Positions 6,928 through 14,299 of a stretch of DNA of 33,823 nucleotides are shown piece after piece. A program made the translations under genes and the position numbers. This stretch comes from Anaerotignum sp. (GTDB lineage: Bacteria > Bacillota > Clostridia > Lachnospirales > Anaerotignaceae). Location: the NCBI GenBank assembly GCA_020024255.1, contig JAHHTX010000009.1, positions 1 through 33,823 of the forward strand, read 5' to 3'. The notes under the pieces were generated by a model. The model was not told the origin of the DNA. It saw only the letters and a list, made by a program, of their open reading frames with translations, and did no database searches. The first letter of the stretch is position 1. Each line of letters begins with the position of its first letter.

Positions 6928-7431
6928 ATGATGACACTGGAATGTATAAAGCAATTTGGGCTGCCGATCACATGGCGTCTGCTTTCTATTGCAATATGTG
7001 ATGGATACCTTCAACGAGAAGATGCCATAGCATACGCAATCGAGCAGCTGGAAGCTGGGAATGGGCAAATTGCAGTGTGTGAGCTGGCAAGCACATATCC
7101 TAGCGAAAAAGACGATATTAGTGTTCTTCTGAAACGGCTGGCTGCTCAAGAGGATACAACAAATGAGCTTGAATGGCGGAAGTTAAGAGCTGTTATTGTA
7201 AATGAGGCATTAAAAGAGAAAAAAGAAAACTGTGTAGATGGATTGATATCATTGACAGAGCTATGGATCAGCTTGGGCTGTCCAAGTGATTCTCCCCATG
7301 TGATCCAAGGACAGAATAATTCCATTGCACCAAAGGATTATTATACAGACCAGAACTACGATCTGCTTTATGAAAAGAATGCAAAATGGCTGAAAAGAGA
7401 ACTGGAGTTCCTAAGGGAAATACAGGGATAA
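6928..7431 (+). CDS. DUF2247-like protein, possible immunity protein
   Basis: A 167-residue acidic soluble protein, largely helical. The features LPITWRLLSIAICDGYLQRE, AIAYAIEQLEAGN and the C-terminal LISLTELWISLGCPSDSPHV followed by DYYTDQNYDLLYEKNAKWLK resemble DUF2247, a family of about this length with no established biochemical role that often appears in toxin-immunity neighbourhoods. GAAAGGAGAT lies about 12 bases before ATG 6928; a second ATG directly follows at 6931 and may be the true start. A long hairpin at 6821-6861 separates it from the previous gene, so it may be transcribed separately. The family call comes from remembered motif pattern and is only moderately sure. Confidence 0.55.
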   Translation: MMTLECIKQFGLPITWRLLSIAICDGYLQREDAIAYAIEQLEAGNGQIAVCELASTYPSEKDDISVLLKRLAAQEDTTNELEWRKLRAVIVNEALKEKKENCVDGLISLTELWISLGCPSDSPHVIQGQNNSIAPKDYYTDQNYDLLYEKNAKWLKRELEFLREIQG

Positions 7432-7591
7432 TCTGATTTGAAATTGTTTGATACAGAGGAGAATGACTGCGTTTATTTTTACAATCAGGTCAAGGGACTG
7501 TTATAGGATTGATGCTGAAAACACAATGAGAGAGAACAGATAGTTTCATGAAAATCCTGAAAAAATGGCATATACGAATGGAGGGGGATTG

Positions 7592-8791
7592 ATGAAAAAG
7601 ATTTCTAAACGGTCAAAGCTGGTATTGGGAATCGTGGCGGTCATTCTGGTATTTTTGGGTTATCGCAGTTACTGCACTTTTATCCGGGAACAGAATGTCT
7701 TTGACCAGATGTACTATAGCCGAGTGTACCAAGATTCAGTATTCTCTGAGGTTGCGTCTCATTTTGGATACTACAGAAGGCTGTTCCAGGATATGCCACA
7801 GCTTCGTACACCACAGCGTGATGCGGACAGCGGATCTATTTGGTTAGGCAATATGGTGTTTGAAAGCTATGATAAAGACTTTCTGGAAGATGGTCATAGC
7901 ATTCATTTTACTTTTCATACCGATGAACCCCAGATGTATATCGGGTATGATATAGAAACAGAAGATAGTAGAGAATGGTATTTGTATGATTACAGACCAG
8001 ACAAAAAAACGTTGACTTATACCACATCCAATCCGGAAAATACGGAGATGAAAAACTTCCTCTTTGACCGTGTCTTACTGGATTGGTTTGTTGCCAACAA
8101 AGGCAGAACCCGCTTTTCGTCTGAAAACTTGGGCAAGTACACCTTTATTGATAAAACACTGGAGCAAGTACAAGATATGCCTCACATCACAGAGGTACAA
8201 TTTGAAACGTATTCTATCAAAGAAAAGCAGATCTCTTTTGATGATGTGTTCATCAGCTATCCTGTCTTTGTGTCAGACGATTCCCCATTTGAGGAAACTG
8301 TCAATACGCTGCTGTTTGAGGAGCTGTTCTGTGGGCAGGATGAAGAAGCATTGAGAAACTTTGAGGGCTGTCAAAATTTTCATAATTCCTACAACATAAC
8401 ATTTGCAAATGAGGATATCGTAAGTATCTGCCTCCATATTGATGCTGCACAAGGGGGAAGCCGTGGCGTAGAACTGTGGCATGGCGTAACCTTTAGCATA
8501 TCAGAACAGAGGTTTCTCCGCTTATCGGATATTTGCACATGGGAGGATTTGGTTCAATGTGTGGACAAGCCTGAGGACTTGCTGAAAGGAGTACCGGAGG
8601 AGTGGGACTACCAATATGTTGCAGATGAGCTGCCTTCAAAGATCAGTTGGGATAAACAGGACTATTTCTATTTGGGGCCAAACTATGTTGGTATGATGCT
8701 TTTGAACAGAGCAACAAGCAGACAGGAGAACTGGGCGTTTGAGGTACCCTTTGATTGGACAGGCAAGGAACACGCCTTTGGGGAGGGGTGA
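7592..8791 (+). CDS. Membrane-anchored DUF3298-like protein
   Basis: A 399-residue protein with a positively charged start (MKKISKRSK) and one hydrophobic segment at about residues 9-24 (LVLGIVAVILVFLGY), so an N-in signal anchor with the rest outside the membrane. The C-terminal part holds IVSICLHIDAAQGGSRGVEL and FSISEQRFLRLSDIC, the pattern of DUF3298 (also seen at the C-terminus of RsiV), in which a Ser-rich strand is followed by a GG-x-x-G turn and a tGk-like L-x-L-x-D-I/L strand. There is no lipobox. The frame is open from 7565, but ATG 7592 has GGAGGGGG upstream and is chosen. It is the last intact gene of the accessory island. Role unknown; domain call moderate. Confidence 0.6.
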   Translation: MKKISKRSKLVLGIVAVILVFLGYRSYCTFIREQNVFDQMYYSRVYQDSVFSEVASHFGYYRRLFQDMPQLRTPQRDADSGSIWLGNMVFESYDKDFLEDGHSIHFTFHTDEPQMYIGYDIETEDSREWYLYDYRPDKKTLTYTTSNPENTEMKNFLFDRVLLDWFVANKGRTRFSSENLGKYTFIDKTLEQVQDMPHITEVQFETYSIKEKQISFDDVFISYPVFVSDDSPFEETVNTLLFEELFCGQDEEALRNFEGCQNFHNSYNITFANEDIVSICLHIDAAQGGSRGVELWHGVTFSISEQRFLRLSDICTWEDLVQCVDKPEDLLKGVPEEWDYQYVADELPSKISWDKQDYFYLGPNYVGMMLLNRATSRQENWAFEVPFDWTGKEHAFGEG

Positions 8792-9270
8792 TATAACCCC
8801 CCATATAAAAGGAATATAGTGCGGAGCAGCTTTTGGGATTCTACCAACAGACAGTATCTAATTTGCATTTTGATACATCTTGTACAAAACACAAATCCCT
8901 GCATCGGAGCAAAATAAAGCTGCTCTGGCAGATGAGATCACACAGAGGCAAGGCAACCAAACCAATTATCTTTTTTTGAAAAAAACGGCAGAGCCGAATC
9001 CAAGCTATCCATCTCTGTTTATGTACCAAGCGGTGATAAATTCCTAAATTCCGTTTATCGTTTTCTGATTTTGGTATTCCGACAGTAGCCATACAAAATA
9101 GTCAAAATGGTCTTTTGTATGTGGGTTTTGGACGAAAAATGTGTATCATCGAAACTGCAGTGTTGGTTTTTTGTTTCCTTTAGCACACAGGGTAAAAATA
9201 TTTTTGTAGTGTACATCAAAAGGATAAGCAGTTTTTGAAAAAAGTTTTATGGATTAAATGAACAAGTTTT
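8792..9270. other. Gene-poor stretch with possible decayed coding traces
   Basis: No intact gene is seen. From about 8908 one frame reads EQNKAALADEITQRQGNQTN and then YLFLKKTAEPNPSYPSLF before a stop, which looks protein-like but has no start codon, and I do not recognise it. The rest is AT-rich with many stops in all frames. Confidence 0.35.
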
Positions 9271-9471
9271 ATGCTCCAAAGTGATATTTGGGCAAGTGCT
9301 TTTCAAAAAATAACAGGGAAACATATAAAACACAATGTTTTGTTAATGGGAAGTCATGAAAAAACAAGTCCTTTTGCAGTTGGAATTCTGCGTAAGTATA
9401 TTGTGATTCCGGCGATTATGATCAATGGTATTCGAAAATATTCAAGAGGGAAACAGATTTTTTTAGTTTAA
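9271..9471 (+). pseudogene. Fragment of an M56/BlaR1-like membrane peptidase
   Basis: This 66-residue open frame contains the segment KTSPFAVGILRKYIVIPAIM. The motif SPF-x-x-G-(I/L)-x-(R/K)-P-x-I-x-(L/I)-P is characteristic of the BlaR1/MecR1 (M56) peptidase family just before the zinc-binding His helix. Here one Pro of the motif is Lys-Tyr, the HEL/HExxH helix that should follow is missing, and so are the N-terminal membrane helices. No ribosome site precedes the ATG. It is best read as a fragment of a lost antibiotic-sensing or membrane-peptidase gene. The partner repressor (BlaI/MecI type) is not found nearby. Confidence 0.45.
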
Positions 9472-9609
9472 TGTAATTTTTGTAATTTTTGCATCTATTT
9501 TTAATGGGTATATGGATAAATCGTGATGGCAAAACAATGAAAATTCCTTATTATAGTGTTGAGGGTTCGATGAAAGCCGCAAGAGTAGAAGAGATATCAT
9601 GGAATATAA

Positions 9610-9765
9610 GGATAAAGCAAGAAGTTCCAATGGTAAAAAAGCCTTGAAACTTCTGCTTTTCCTTATGGGAAACCCTTCATTTTCCAATCCATTCCGCATT
9701 TTTGAAAAGGGATAAAACAACTTTTTGACAGTCTGAGGCAGAGTTTTCTCTGCCTATTTTTACGG
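9610..9765 (+). repeat. Hairpin-bearing direct repeat, copy 1
   Basis: The first 60 bases (9610-9670) differ from 10533-10592 at about three positions. They fold into a hairpin (9616-9657) with arms AGCAAGAAGTT/AACTTCTGCT, an inner pairing CAA/TTG and loop region around six A. Similarity continues, weaker, through GAAAAGGGATAAAAC to the T-rich end. The right part holds the hairpin AGGCAGAG-TTTT-CTCTGCCT (9736-9755). Both copies have the same orientation and flank the PilZ gene. Confidence 0.8.
9736..9755 (+). terminator. Hairpin terminator AGGCAGAG/CTCTGCCT
   Basis: A perfect 8-base stem with a TTTT loop is followed by ATTTTTA. The T run is on the plus strand, so it suits the lost plus-strand gene upstream; it may also slow transcription arriving from the PilZ gene on the other strand. 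Confidence 0.6.
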
Positions 9766-9792
9766 ATTTTTTGCCACATACGATGATGTGAA

Positions 9793-10407
9793 TTATTTAA
9801 TACATTTGCGATGTTGTAATTGTTCATGGAAAATAAACTGTCGGATAATAGATTCTGTTTTTTCGGGAAGATTGCTAAGCTGGCATCCATATCCAATGAG
9901 ATTTTTTGTACCGATAGGTATTATATTGACAATTTCTGCAACTAAAGGAATATTTTCGTTTGACAGGGGTAGGTTAAAAGAAAGCAAATTACCCTTTTTC
10001 CAAATCTCATGGCTGATCAGTAAAATACCACGGGCACTAATATTTTTCACTTTAGCGTCTTTTTCCTCTGTAGAATCAGAGGAATAGACTTTCACATCCA
10101 TATCAAGGGAAATTCGCACATCGTTTCGATAATTAGATGATGAAGTGCCAAATATTTGTATACCTTTTATATATTGATTACCCTCGGGTGCCGGTTTTTC
10201 TGTTGATACTTGGGAAGAAAGAGAGAGCATACAAGGTAAATTGTTTTTTTCATTACTATTATTTGCAATGAAAAAAATTTCAGAGGGGAGTGAGGGAACA
10301 ATTTCGTTTGGAATCAATAATATAAATTCTTTTTCGGTTTTGTAAAATTTTATTGTTGCAATTCGCTGTGCATCTAAATCAAAAATAGTTCCTAAAGTAT
10401 ATTCCAT
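9793..10407 (-). CDS. PilZ-domain c-di-GMP-binding protein
   Basis: A 204-residue protein with a divergent N-terminal beta-rich domain (about 1-88, YcgR-like position) and a C-terminal PilZ domain. The two c-di-GMP binding motifs are intact: RNDVR (R94, R98; RxxxR) and NISARG (N122, S124, G127; the D/NxSxxG motif). The domain ends with the usual YGCQLSNLPEKTESIIRQFI helix. Such proteins read cellular c-di-GMP and adjust motility, adhesion or exopolysaccharide synthesis; no effector or cyclase lies beside it here, so its target is unknown. GAGGAGG precedes the ATG. A promoter TGGACA-N17-TATAAT lies 50-80 bases upstream. The gene stands alone between two direct repeats, which suggests it moved or is bounded by repeat-mediated recombination. 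Confidence 0.85.
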   Translation of the reverse strand: MEYTLGTIFDLDAQRIATIKFYKTEKEFILLIPNEIVPSLPSEIFFIANNSNEKNNLPCMLSLSSQVSTEKPAPEGNQYIKGIQIFGTSSSNYRNDVRISLDMDVKVYSSDSTEEKDAKVKNISARGILLISHEIWKKGNLLSFNLPLSNENIPLVAEIVNIIPIGTKNLIGYGCQLSNLPEKTESIIRQFIFHEQLQHRKCIK

Positions 10408-10458
10408 AAAGACCTCCTCAAATGATAATCATAAAATAAGTATAGGTTTTCTCTTTTT

Positions 10459-10487
10459 ATTATATATAGGAAAATAATTCATGTCCA
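10459..10487 (-). promoter_or_regulatory. Promoter of the PilZ gene
   Basis: On the minus strand TGGACA (10487-10482), a 17-base spacer and TATAAT (10464-10459) precede the PilZ start by about 50 bases. Confidence 0.7.
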
Positions 10488-10532
10488 GTATATTAAAATT
10501 TAAAATTTGGAGGCATTGACAGGAAAACAGAA

Positions 10533-10710
10533 GGATAGAGCAGAAGTTCCAATGGCAAAAAAGCCTTGAAACTTCTGCTTTTCCTTATGGGAAGTGAATT
10601 CCCACGGCAGATTCCATTTGGGAAACCATTTGCTCCCCAACCCATTCTGCATTTTCGAAAAGGGGTAAAAACTACTTTGTTTATAGCCTGAAAATTCTCT
10701 GTTTTTATGA
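10533..10710 (+). repeat. Hairpin-bearing direct repeat, copy 2
   Basis: The hairpin at 10539-10579 is near perfect: AGCAGAAGTT/AACTTCTGCT, then CAA/TTG and GGC/GCC around an AAAAAA loop, followed by TTTT. Compared with copy 1 it carries about 40 additional bases after 10592, then resumes similarity with CATTCTGCATTTTCGAAAAGG. The element fills most of the gap 10408-10744; nothing else is seen there besides the PilZ promoter. Confidence 0.8.
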
Positions 10711-10744
10711 TAATTGTTTTGTATAAGTTTTTTATAAAAAATGT

Positions 10745-11287
10745 TTATGCAAAATAACGGTCTAATGTCTGTTCTGCGATTTGCTTTTCTGCTGCCGCAT
10801 ATATCGCCGATAGCATAATTTGCAGCATGGGCTGCATAGATTCTTCACTATACAACGGTATTTCCGCAAGGGGAGAAGAAGAAATATTGTCGGAATGATA
10901 CAGCTTGTGCAGTACAGATTTTTGCAGAGAAATAAAAGCGGTATATACTTGTTCTGTTTTTTGCGCCATGGCTTCGGAATCAGATGTGGAAAGCAATGAT
11001 GTAAACAGTATGCCAATGTCCTTTAGAGATAAAACAGATTTCAGGTGGAATATCATAATCAACATCATCAGGTGCATTCGACTATATTTCTTTTTTATGG
11101 GAGGCGGAAAGATTTTTGCTTTTGTGTAGTTGTTAATCATAGTTTTGGTTAAAATCTTGCTGTCAGGTGTTCGTTTATAGGAGGAAAGAGCGTCCTCCAT
11201 AAAAGTTGTAACCTGATCCATGTATAGGTCAATATTGGGAATATCCGAAATTTCAATAATGTGATAGGAAATTTGCTCCATATCCAC
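10745..11287 (-). CDS. DUF1836 family protein
   Basis: A 180-residue protein of the DUF1836 family found throughout Firmicutes. The family core is plain: MDQVTTFMEDAL, the turn KILTKTMINNYTKAKIFPPP and the helix YSRMHLMMLIMIFHLKSVLS. The TKTMINNYTKAKIFPPP stretch has the layout of a MerR-like helix-turn-helix and wing (N-Y-x-K-x-x-x-x-P-P), so DNA binding is likely though not shown. The C-terminal half is helical and may form the dimer. There is an ACCTCC ribosome site (GGAGGTGT on its strand) before the ATG. It is transcribed away from the hemolysin III gene; a 14-base palindrome in the shared intergenic region could be its operator, making it a candidate regulator of itself and its neighbour. 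Confidence 0.82.
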   Translation of the reverse strand: MDMEQISYHIIEISDIPNIDLYMDQVTTFMEDALSSYKRTPDSKILTKTMINNYTKAKIFPPPIKKKYSRMHLMMLIMIFHLKSVLSLKDIGILFTSLLSTSDSEAMAQKTEQVYTAFISLQKSVLHKLYHSDNISSSPLAEIPLYSEESMQPMLQIMLSAIYAAAEKQIAEQTLDRYFA

Positions 11288-11302
11288 ACCTCCTTACAGA
11301 AT

Positions 11303-11316
11303 GATATATATATATC
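11303..11316. promoter_or_regulatory. Palindrome in the divergent DUF1836/PAQR region
   Basis: GATATATATATATC is a perfect 14-base palindrome 16 bases upstream of the DUF1836 start codon. In AT-rich DNA such a repeat can arise by chance, but its place between divergent genes next to a putative DNA-binding protein makes it an operator candidate. Confidence 0.3.
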
Positions 11317-11359
11317 TTATATGATTTGATACAATATCGCAATATATAAAAAGAAATAC

Positions 11360-11388
11360 TTGCATATTTATATTATAAGTGGTATTAT
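11360..11388 (+). promoter_or_regulatory. Promoter of the hemolysin III gene
   Basis: TTGCAT, a 17-base spacer and TATTAT lie about 50 bases before the start codon at 11437. Confidence 0.6.
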
Positions 11389-11436
11389 TTATCTATACAA
11401 CAAGTAGTTTTTAATACTATATAAAGGGGTGTTATT

Positions 11437-12090
11437 ATGCAAGAAGCAATAAGAAGAATTAAAGATCCGGGAAGTGCAGGTACACATTTTTTTGGATTCC
11501 TTGCGGTGATTCCCGTATTTATCGTGTTGATGACGCTTTCTATAAGGGAAGCTACAAAGTGGCATATTATTGGATTTGCTGTATTTGGCATATCCCTATT
11601 GTTACTTTATGGTGCAAGTACAATATATCATACTTTTCGTGTGTCTCCCGAAAAAACAAAAATACTCCGCAAAATTGACCATATGATGATTTTTGTCCTT
11701 ATTGCAGGCACATATACGCCCATTTGTCTGGTATCTCTTCATGGTATATGGGGCTGGGTGTTGTTTGGACTAATTTGGGGTATGGCAATTTTGGGTATTT
11801 TCCTGAAATTTTTTTGGATGAATGCACCCAGATGGTTCTCTACACTGATTTATGTGGTAATGGGGTGGCTTGCCGTTGTTGCCTTTGTACCGTTGCAAAG
11901 AGCGGTTTCTTGGAAAGGCATTGCACTTCTATTGGCAGGCGGTCTTGCTTATACTGTTGGTGCTGTGATTTATGCCTTGAAAAAGCCCAATATCGCTTGC
12001 AAATATTTCGGTTTCCACGAGATTTTTCATGTATTTGTGCTTTTGGGAAGTGCCTGCCACATCGCTTTTATGTTTTTGTATGTACTGTAA
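11437..12090 (+). CDS. trhA: Hemolysin III / PAQR family membrane protein
   Basis: A 217-residue seven-helix membrane protein of the hemolysin III (TrhA/YqfA, PAQR) family, full length. The three His residues that bind zinc in this superfamily are present: H65 in STIYHTF, and H194 and H198 in FHEIFH close to the C-terminus. KIDHMMIFVLIAGTYTP (79-95) is the conserved second block. Bacterial members have been linked to membrane-fluidity and energy metabolism control; the cytolysin label is historical. ATG 11437 follows AAGGGGTG, with a promoter 50 bases upstream. It is divergent from DUF1836 and convergent with the cytidylate-kinase-like gene, with a shared hairpin terminator between. Confidence 0.88.
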   Translation: MQEAIRRIKDPGSAGTHFFGFLAVIPVFIVLMTLSIREATKWHIIGFAVFGISLLLLYGASTIYHTFRVSPEKTKILRKIDHMMIFVLIAGTYTPICLVSLHGIWGWVLFGLIWGMAILGIFLKFFWMNAPRWFSTLIYVVMGWLAVVAFVPLQRAVSWKGIALLLAGGLAYTVGAVIYALKKPNIACKYFGFHEIFHVFVLLGSACHIAFMFLYVL

Positions 12091-12093
12091 AAG

Positions 12094-12138
12094 AAAACAC
12101 CATGTAATGCAGAGGTTCTGCCCTTCATGGTGTTTTTT
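12094..12138. terminator. Terminator between convergent genes
   Basis: AAAACACCATG pairs with CATGGTGTTTT, with a further GCAGA/TCTGC inside, and six T follow on the plus strand. A-rich flanks on the left make it usable in both directions, ending both the PAQR gene and the cytidylate-kinase-like gene. Confidence 0.85.
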
Positions 12139-12146
12139 GATGTAAA

Positions 12147-12749
12147 TTATCTTTTTTCTACATAATTTGCCAAAAGTTCTACGACATCATCTAGTGGGAT
12201 TTTAGAGGTATTGATGGAAATATCATAATTTTCCAATCTGCCCCATTTCTGTCCGGTGAAGTAGTTATAGTAGTTGGCACGTCTTTTATCTGTTTTCAGA
12301 ACAGCATTATCTGCATTTTTTGCATTCAGACCGTACAAGGAAAGAGCACGTTCTACACGGTCTTTTAAATCAGCATGAATAAAAATATTGATACAGTTAT
12401 GATGTTCGGAAAGTACATAGTCAGCAGCACGCCCTACAATGACACAGCTTCCTTGGTCTGCCACATCTTTGATTACCTGAGATTGTACCAAAAATATTTT
12501 CTCGTTTAGAGGCAGACCGTAAGAGTCGATAGTGGGTGTCAATGTTGTTAAAGAGAACAGAAGGTTTCCGGCAGATATCGCCTCCGCTTCTTTGAAACAT
12601 TCTTTTGACAATCCTGTTTTTTCTGCTGCCAAATTGATGAGTTCATTATCATAAAAAGGTATACCCAGTTTTTCGGCAAGCTGTTTTCCAATAATACGCC
12701 CACCGCTTCCGTACTGTCTGCTAATGGTAATAATTTTTGGCTGATTCAT
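12147..12749 (-). CDS. Cytidylate kinase-like family protein
   Basis: A 200-residue protein of the cytidylate-kinase-like family common in Clostridia. The nucleotide-binding loop GSGGRIIGKQLAEKLG lies at residues 15-30, followed by the PFYDNELI segment and the helix LSKECFKEAE. VIVGRAADYVL (about 103-113) and the Arg-rich lid DKRRANYYNYFTGQKWG match the family. It is not the main Cmk, which is larger and has a different NMP domain; biochemical substrate is unproven. Ribosome site AAAGGAGG precedes the ATG, with promoter TTGTAA-N17-TATAAT. It is a single gene, ended by the shared terminator with the PAQR gene. Confidence 0.82.
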   Translation of the reverse strand: MNQPKIITISRQYGSGGRIIGKQLAEKLGIPFYDNELINLAAEKTGLSKECFKEAEAISAGNLLFSLTTLTPTIDSYGLPLNEKIFLVQSQVIKDVADQGSCVIVGRAADYVLSEHHNCINIFIHADLKDRVERALSLYGLNAKNADNAVLKTDKRRANYYNYFTGQKWGRLENYDISINTSKIPLDDVVELLANYVEKR

Positions 12750-12790
12750 CGTAAATCATCCTCCTTTCCTAGATAGATTTTGGTCATTTT

Positions 12791-12819
12791 ATTATACATG
12801 AAATAGAAAAAAGTTACAA
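12791..12819 (-). promoter_or_regulatory. Promoter of the cytidylate-kinase-like gene
   Basis: On the minus strand TTGTAA (12819-12814), 17 bases, then TATAAT (12796-12791), about 40 bases before the start codon. Confidence 0.7.
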
Positions 12820-12836
12820 CGGTGAAACGGGAACAG

Positions 12837-12876
12837 AAAAAGTACCGCTCCTTTTTGGAAAAAGAAGGGCACTTTT
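12837..12876 (-). terminator. Terminator of the alpha-oxoamine synthase gene
   Basis: On the minus strand AAAAGTGCC...TTCTTTTT pairs with AAAAAGGAG...GGTACTTTT (about 18 pairs, one bulged base), followed by T. It starts 15 bases after the stop codon at 12891. Confidence 0.75.
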
Positions 12877-12890
12877 CTATTGGACAGAAA

Positions 12891-14006
12891 TTAGGAAATG
12901 ATACCCATTTCTTTTGTGATTGCAATAATCTCATCTGCGGCTTTTTCCAAATCTTCTCTGGAATGGGCAGCAGAAATCATAATACGCAGACGGGCTGTAC
13001 CTCTGGGAACAACAGGAAATTTGATAGCCTGTGCATAAACACCTTTTTCATAAAGACGGGCACTAAGTTCCTCTGCTTTTTCTGCATCGCCTACAATAAT
13101 TGGAATAACAGGTGTTACCGTTGAACCTGTGTTTAAGCCTGCATCTTGCATACGTTTTGCAAAATAATCTCTGTTTTCCCAAAGACGTCTAACCAGCGTG
13201 TCATCATCTGCAATCATATGAATGGCTTCCAAAGCTGCGGCTGCCAGACAGGGAGCAAGGGGAGATGCAGTAAAGATGAAGCTTCTTGCTTTGGGACGCA
13301 GTTCATCAATAAATTCTTTTGTTCCTGCAACAAAACCGCCGGCAGCACCGAAGGCTTTGGAAAGAGAGCCTGATTCTACCGTTACTTTGTCCCGCAGATG
13401 GAAATGTTCTACAGTCCCTTTACCGTAAGGCCCCATAACACCATCACCATGGGCATCGTCTACCATAAACATTGCACCATATTTTTCAGCAAGTTCCGCC
13501 ATTTCAGGCAGAGGGGCAAGATCGCCATCCATACTAAATACGGCATCAGCAACGAGAAGTTTTTTGCCTTCTGTGGGTTCTTTTAACAGTTCTTCCAAGT
13601 GTGCCAAATCCATGTGACGATATACTTTTACCGCAGCACGAGATAGGCGACAGCCATCAATGATACTGCCATGATTCAGTTCATCGCTGTATATGGTATC
13701 TCCTTTTCCCACCAAAACAGGGATTACACCTGTATTGGCAGATACGCCACAGTTGAATACCAATGTTGCTTCTACACCTTTGAACTTCGCAAGAGCTTCT
13801 TCCAATTCATCATGAATAGCAAAGTTCCCTACAATATTACGGCTGGCACTGGGGCCGACACCATATTTGTCGATTGCTTTTTTTGCAGCTTCTGCAAGGG
13901 CAGGATCACCGGCAAGTCCCAGATAGTTGTTGGACGCCATGTTAATCATTTCCTTGCCATCCAGATTGATATGTGCTCCTTGTGGGCTGTAGAGCGTTCT
14001 GTACAT
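12891..14006 (-). CDS. kbl: Glycine C-acetyltransferase / alpha-oxoamine synthase
   Basis: A 371-residue PLP enzyme of the alpha-oxoamine synthase family, which joins an acyl-CoA to an amino acid with loss of CO2: 2-amino-3-ketobutyrate CoA ligase (Kbl), 8-amino-7-oxononanoate synthase (BioF) and relatives. The PLP Lys is K217 in SLSKAFGAAGG, the ring-binding Asp is in VDDAH (182-186), and H112 in NHGSIIDG stacks on the cofactor. The start MYRTLYSPQG is about 20 residues shorter than Kbl proteins; no upstream in-frame ATG was found and AGAAGGA precedes this one. No threonine dehydrogenase or biotin genes are nearby, so Kbl versus BioF cannot be settled from context. TTGACT-N17-TATAAT lies upstream and a terminator downstream: a monocistronic unit. 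Confidence 0.82.
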   Translation of the reverse strand: MYRTLYSPQGAHINLDGKEMINMASNNYLGLAGDPALAEAAKKAIDKYGVGPSASRNIVGNFAIHDELEEALAKFKGVEATLVFNCGVSANTGVIPVLVGKGDTIYSDELNHGSIIDGCRLSRAAVKVYRHMDLAHLEELLKEPTEGKKLLVADAVFSMDGDLAPLPEMAELAEKYGAMFMVDDAHGDGVMGPYGKGTVEHFHLRDKVTVESGSLSKAFGAAGGFVAGTKEFIDELRPKARSFIFTASPLAPCLAAAALEAIHMIADDDTLVRRLWENRDYFAKRMQDAGLNTGSTVTPVIPIIVGDAEKAEELSARLYEKGVYAQAIKFPVVPRGTARLRIMISAAHSREDLEKAADEIIAITKEMGIIS

Positions 14007-14092
14007 AAGATTTTCCTTCTTTCTTAAAATGTTTTATGATGCAATGTAAATTAGAAAAAATGTTTGGCAAAAATCTCCAAAACGACATATAA

Positions 14093-14121
14093 ATTATAAA
14101 CGATAGCAGAAGGGAAGTCAA
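14093..14121 (-). promoter_or_regulatory. Promoter of the alpha-oxoamine synthase gene
   Basis: On the minus strand TTGACT (14121-14116), 17 bases, then TATAAT (14098-14093). The leader to the start codon is about 80 bases. Confidence 0.8.
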
Positions 14122-14183
14122 CGAAAGAGGGAAAAACAGGGGTATTTTGAAAGATAAAAAAGGAGCTGAAAAACATCTCTAAG

Positions 14184-14225
14184 AAAAATGCAGATGTTCC
14201 GGTTTTCGGGAACTCTGCATTTTTT
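14184..14225 (-). terminator. Terminator of the HtrA gene
   Basis: AAAAATGCAG...GTTCC pairs with GGAAC...CTGCATTTTT around a short loop, with T or A runs on both sides. It lies 75 bases past the HtrA stop and could also block transcription from the other side. Confidence 0.8.
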
Positions 14226-14299
14226 CTTGTCATATATGGAATTTGACTGAAAATTTGTACATGCTTATTATTTTAAGCAACTCTTGCAGTTACCAGAAA

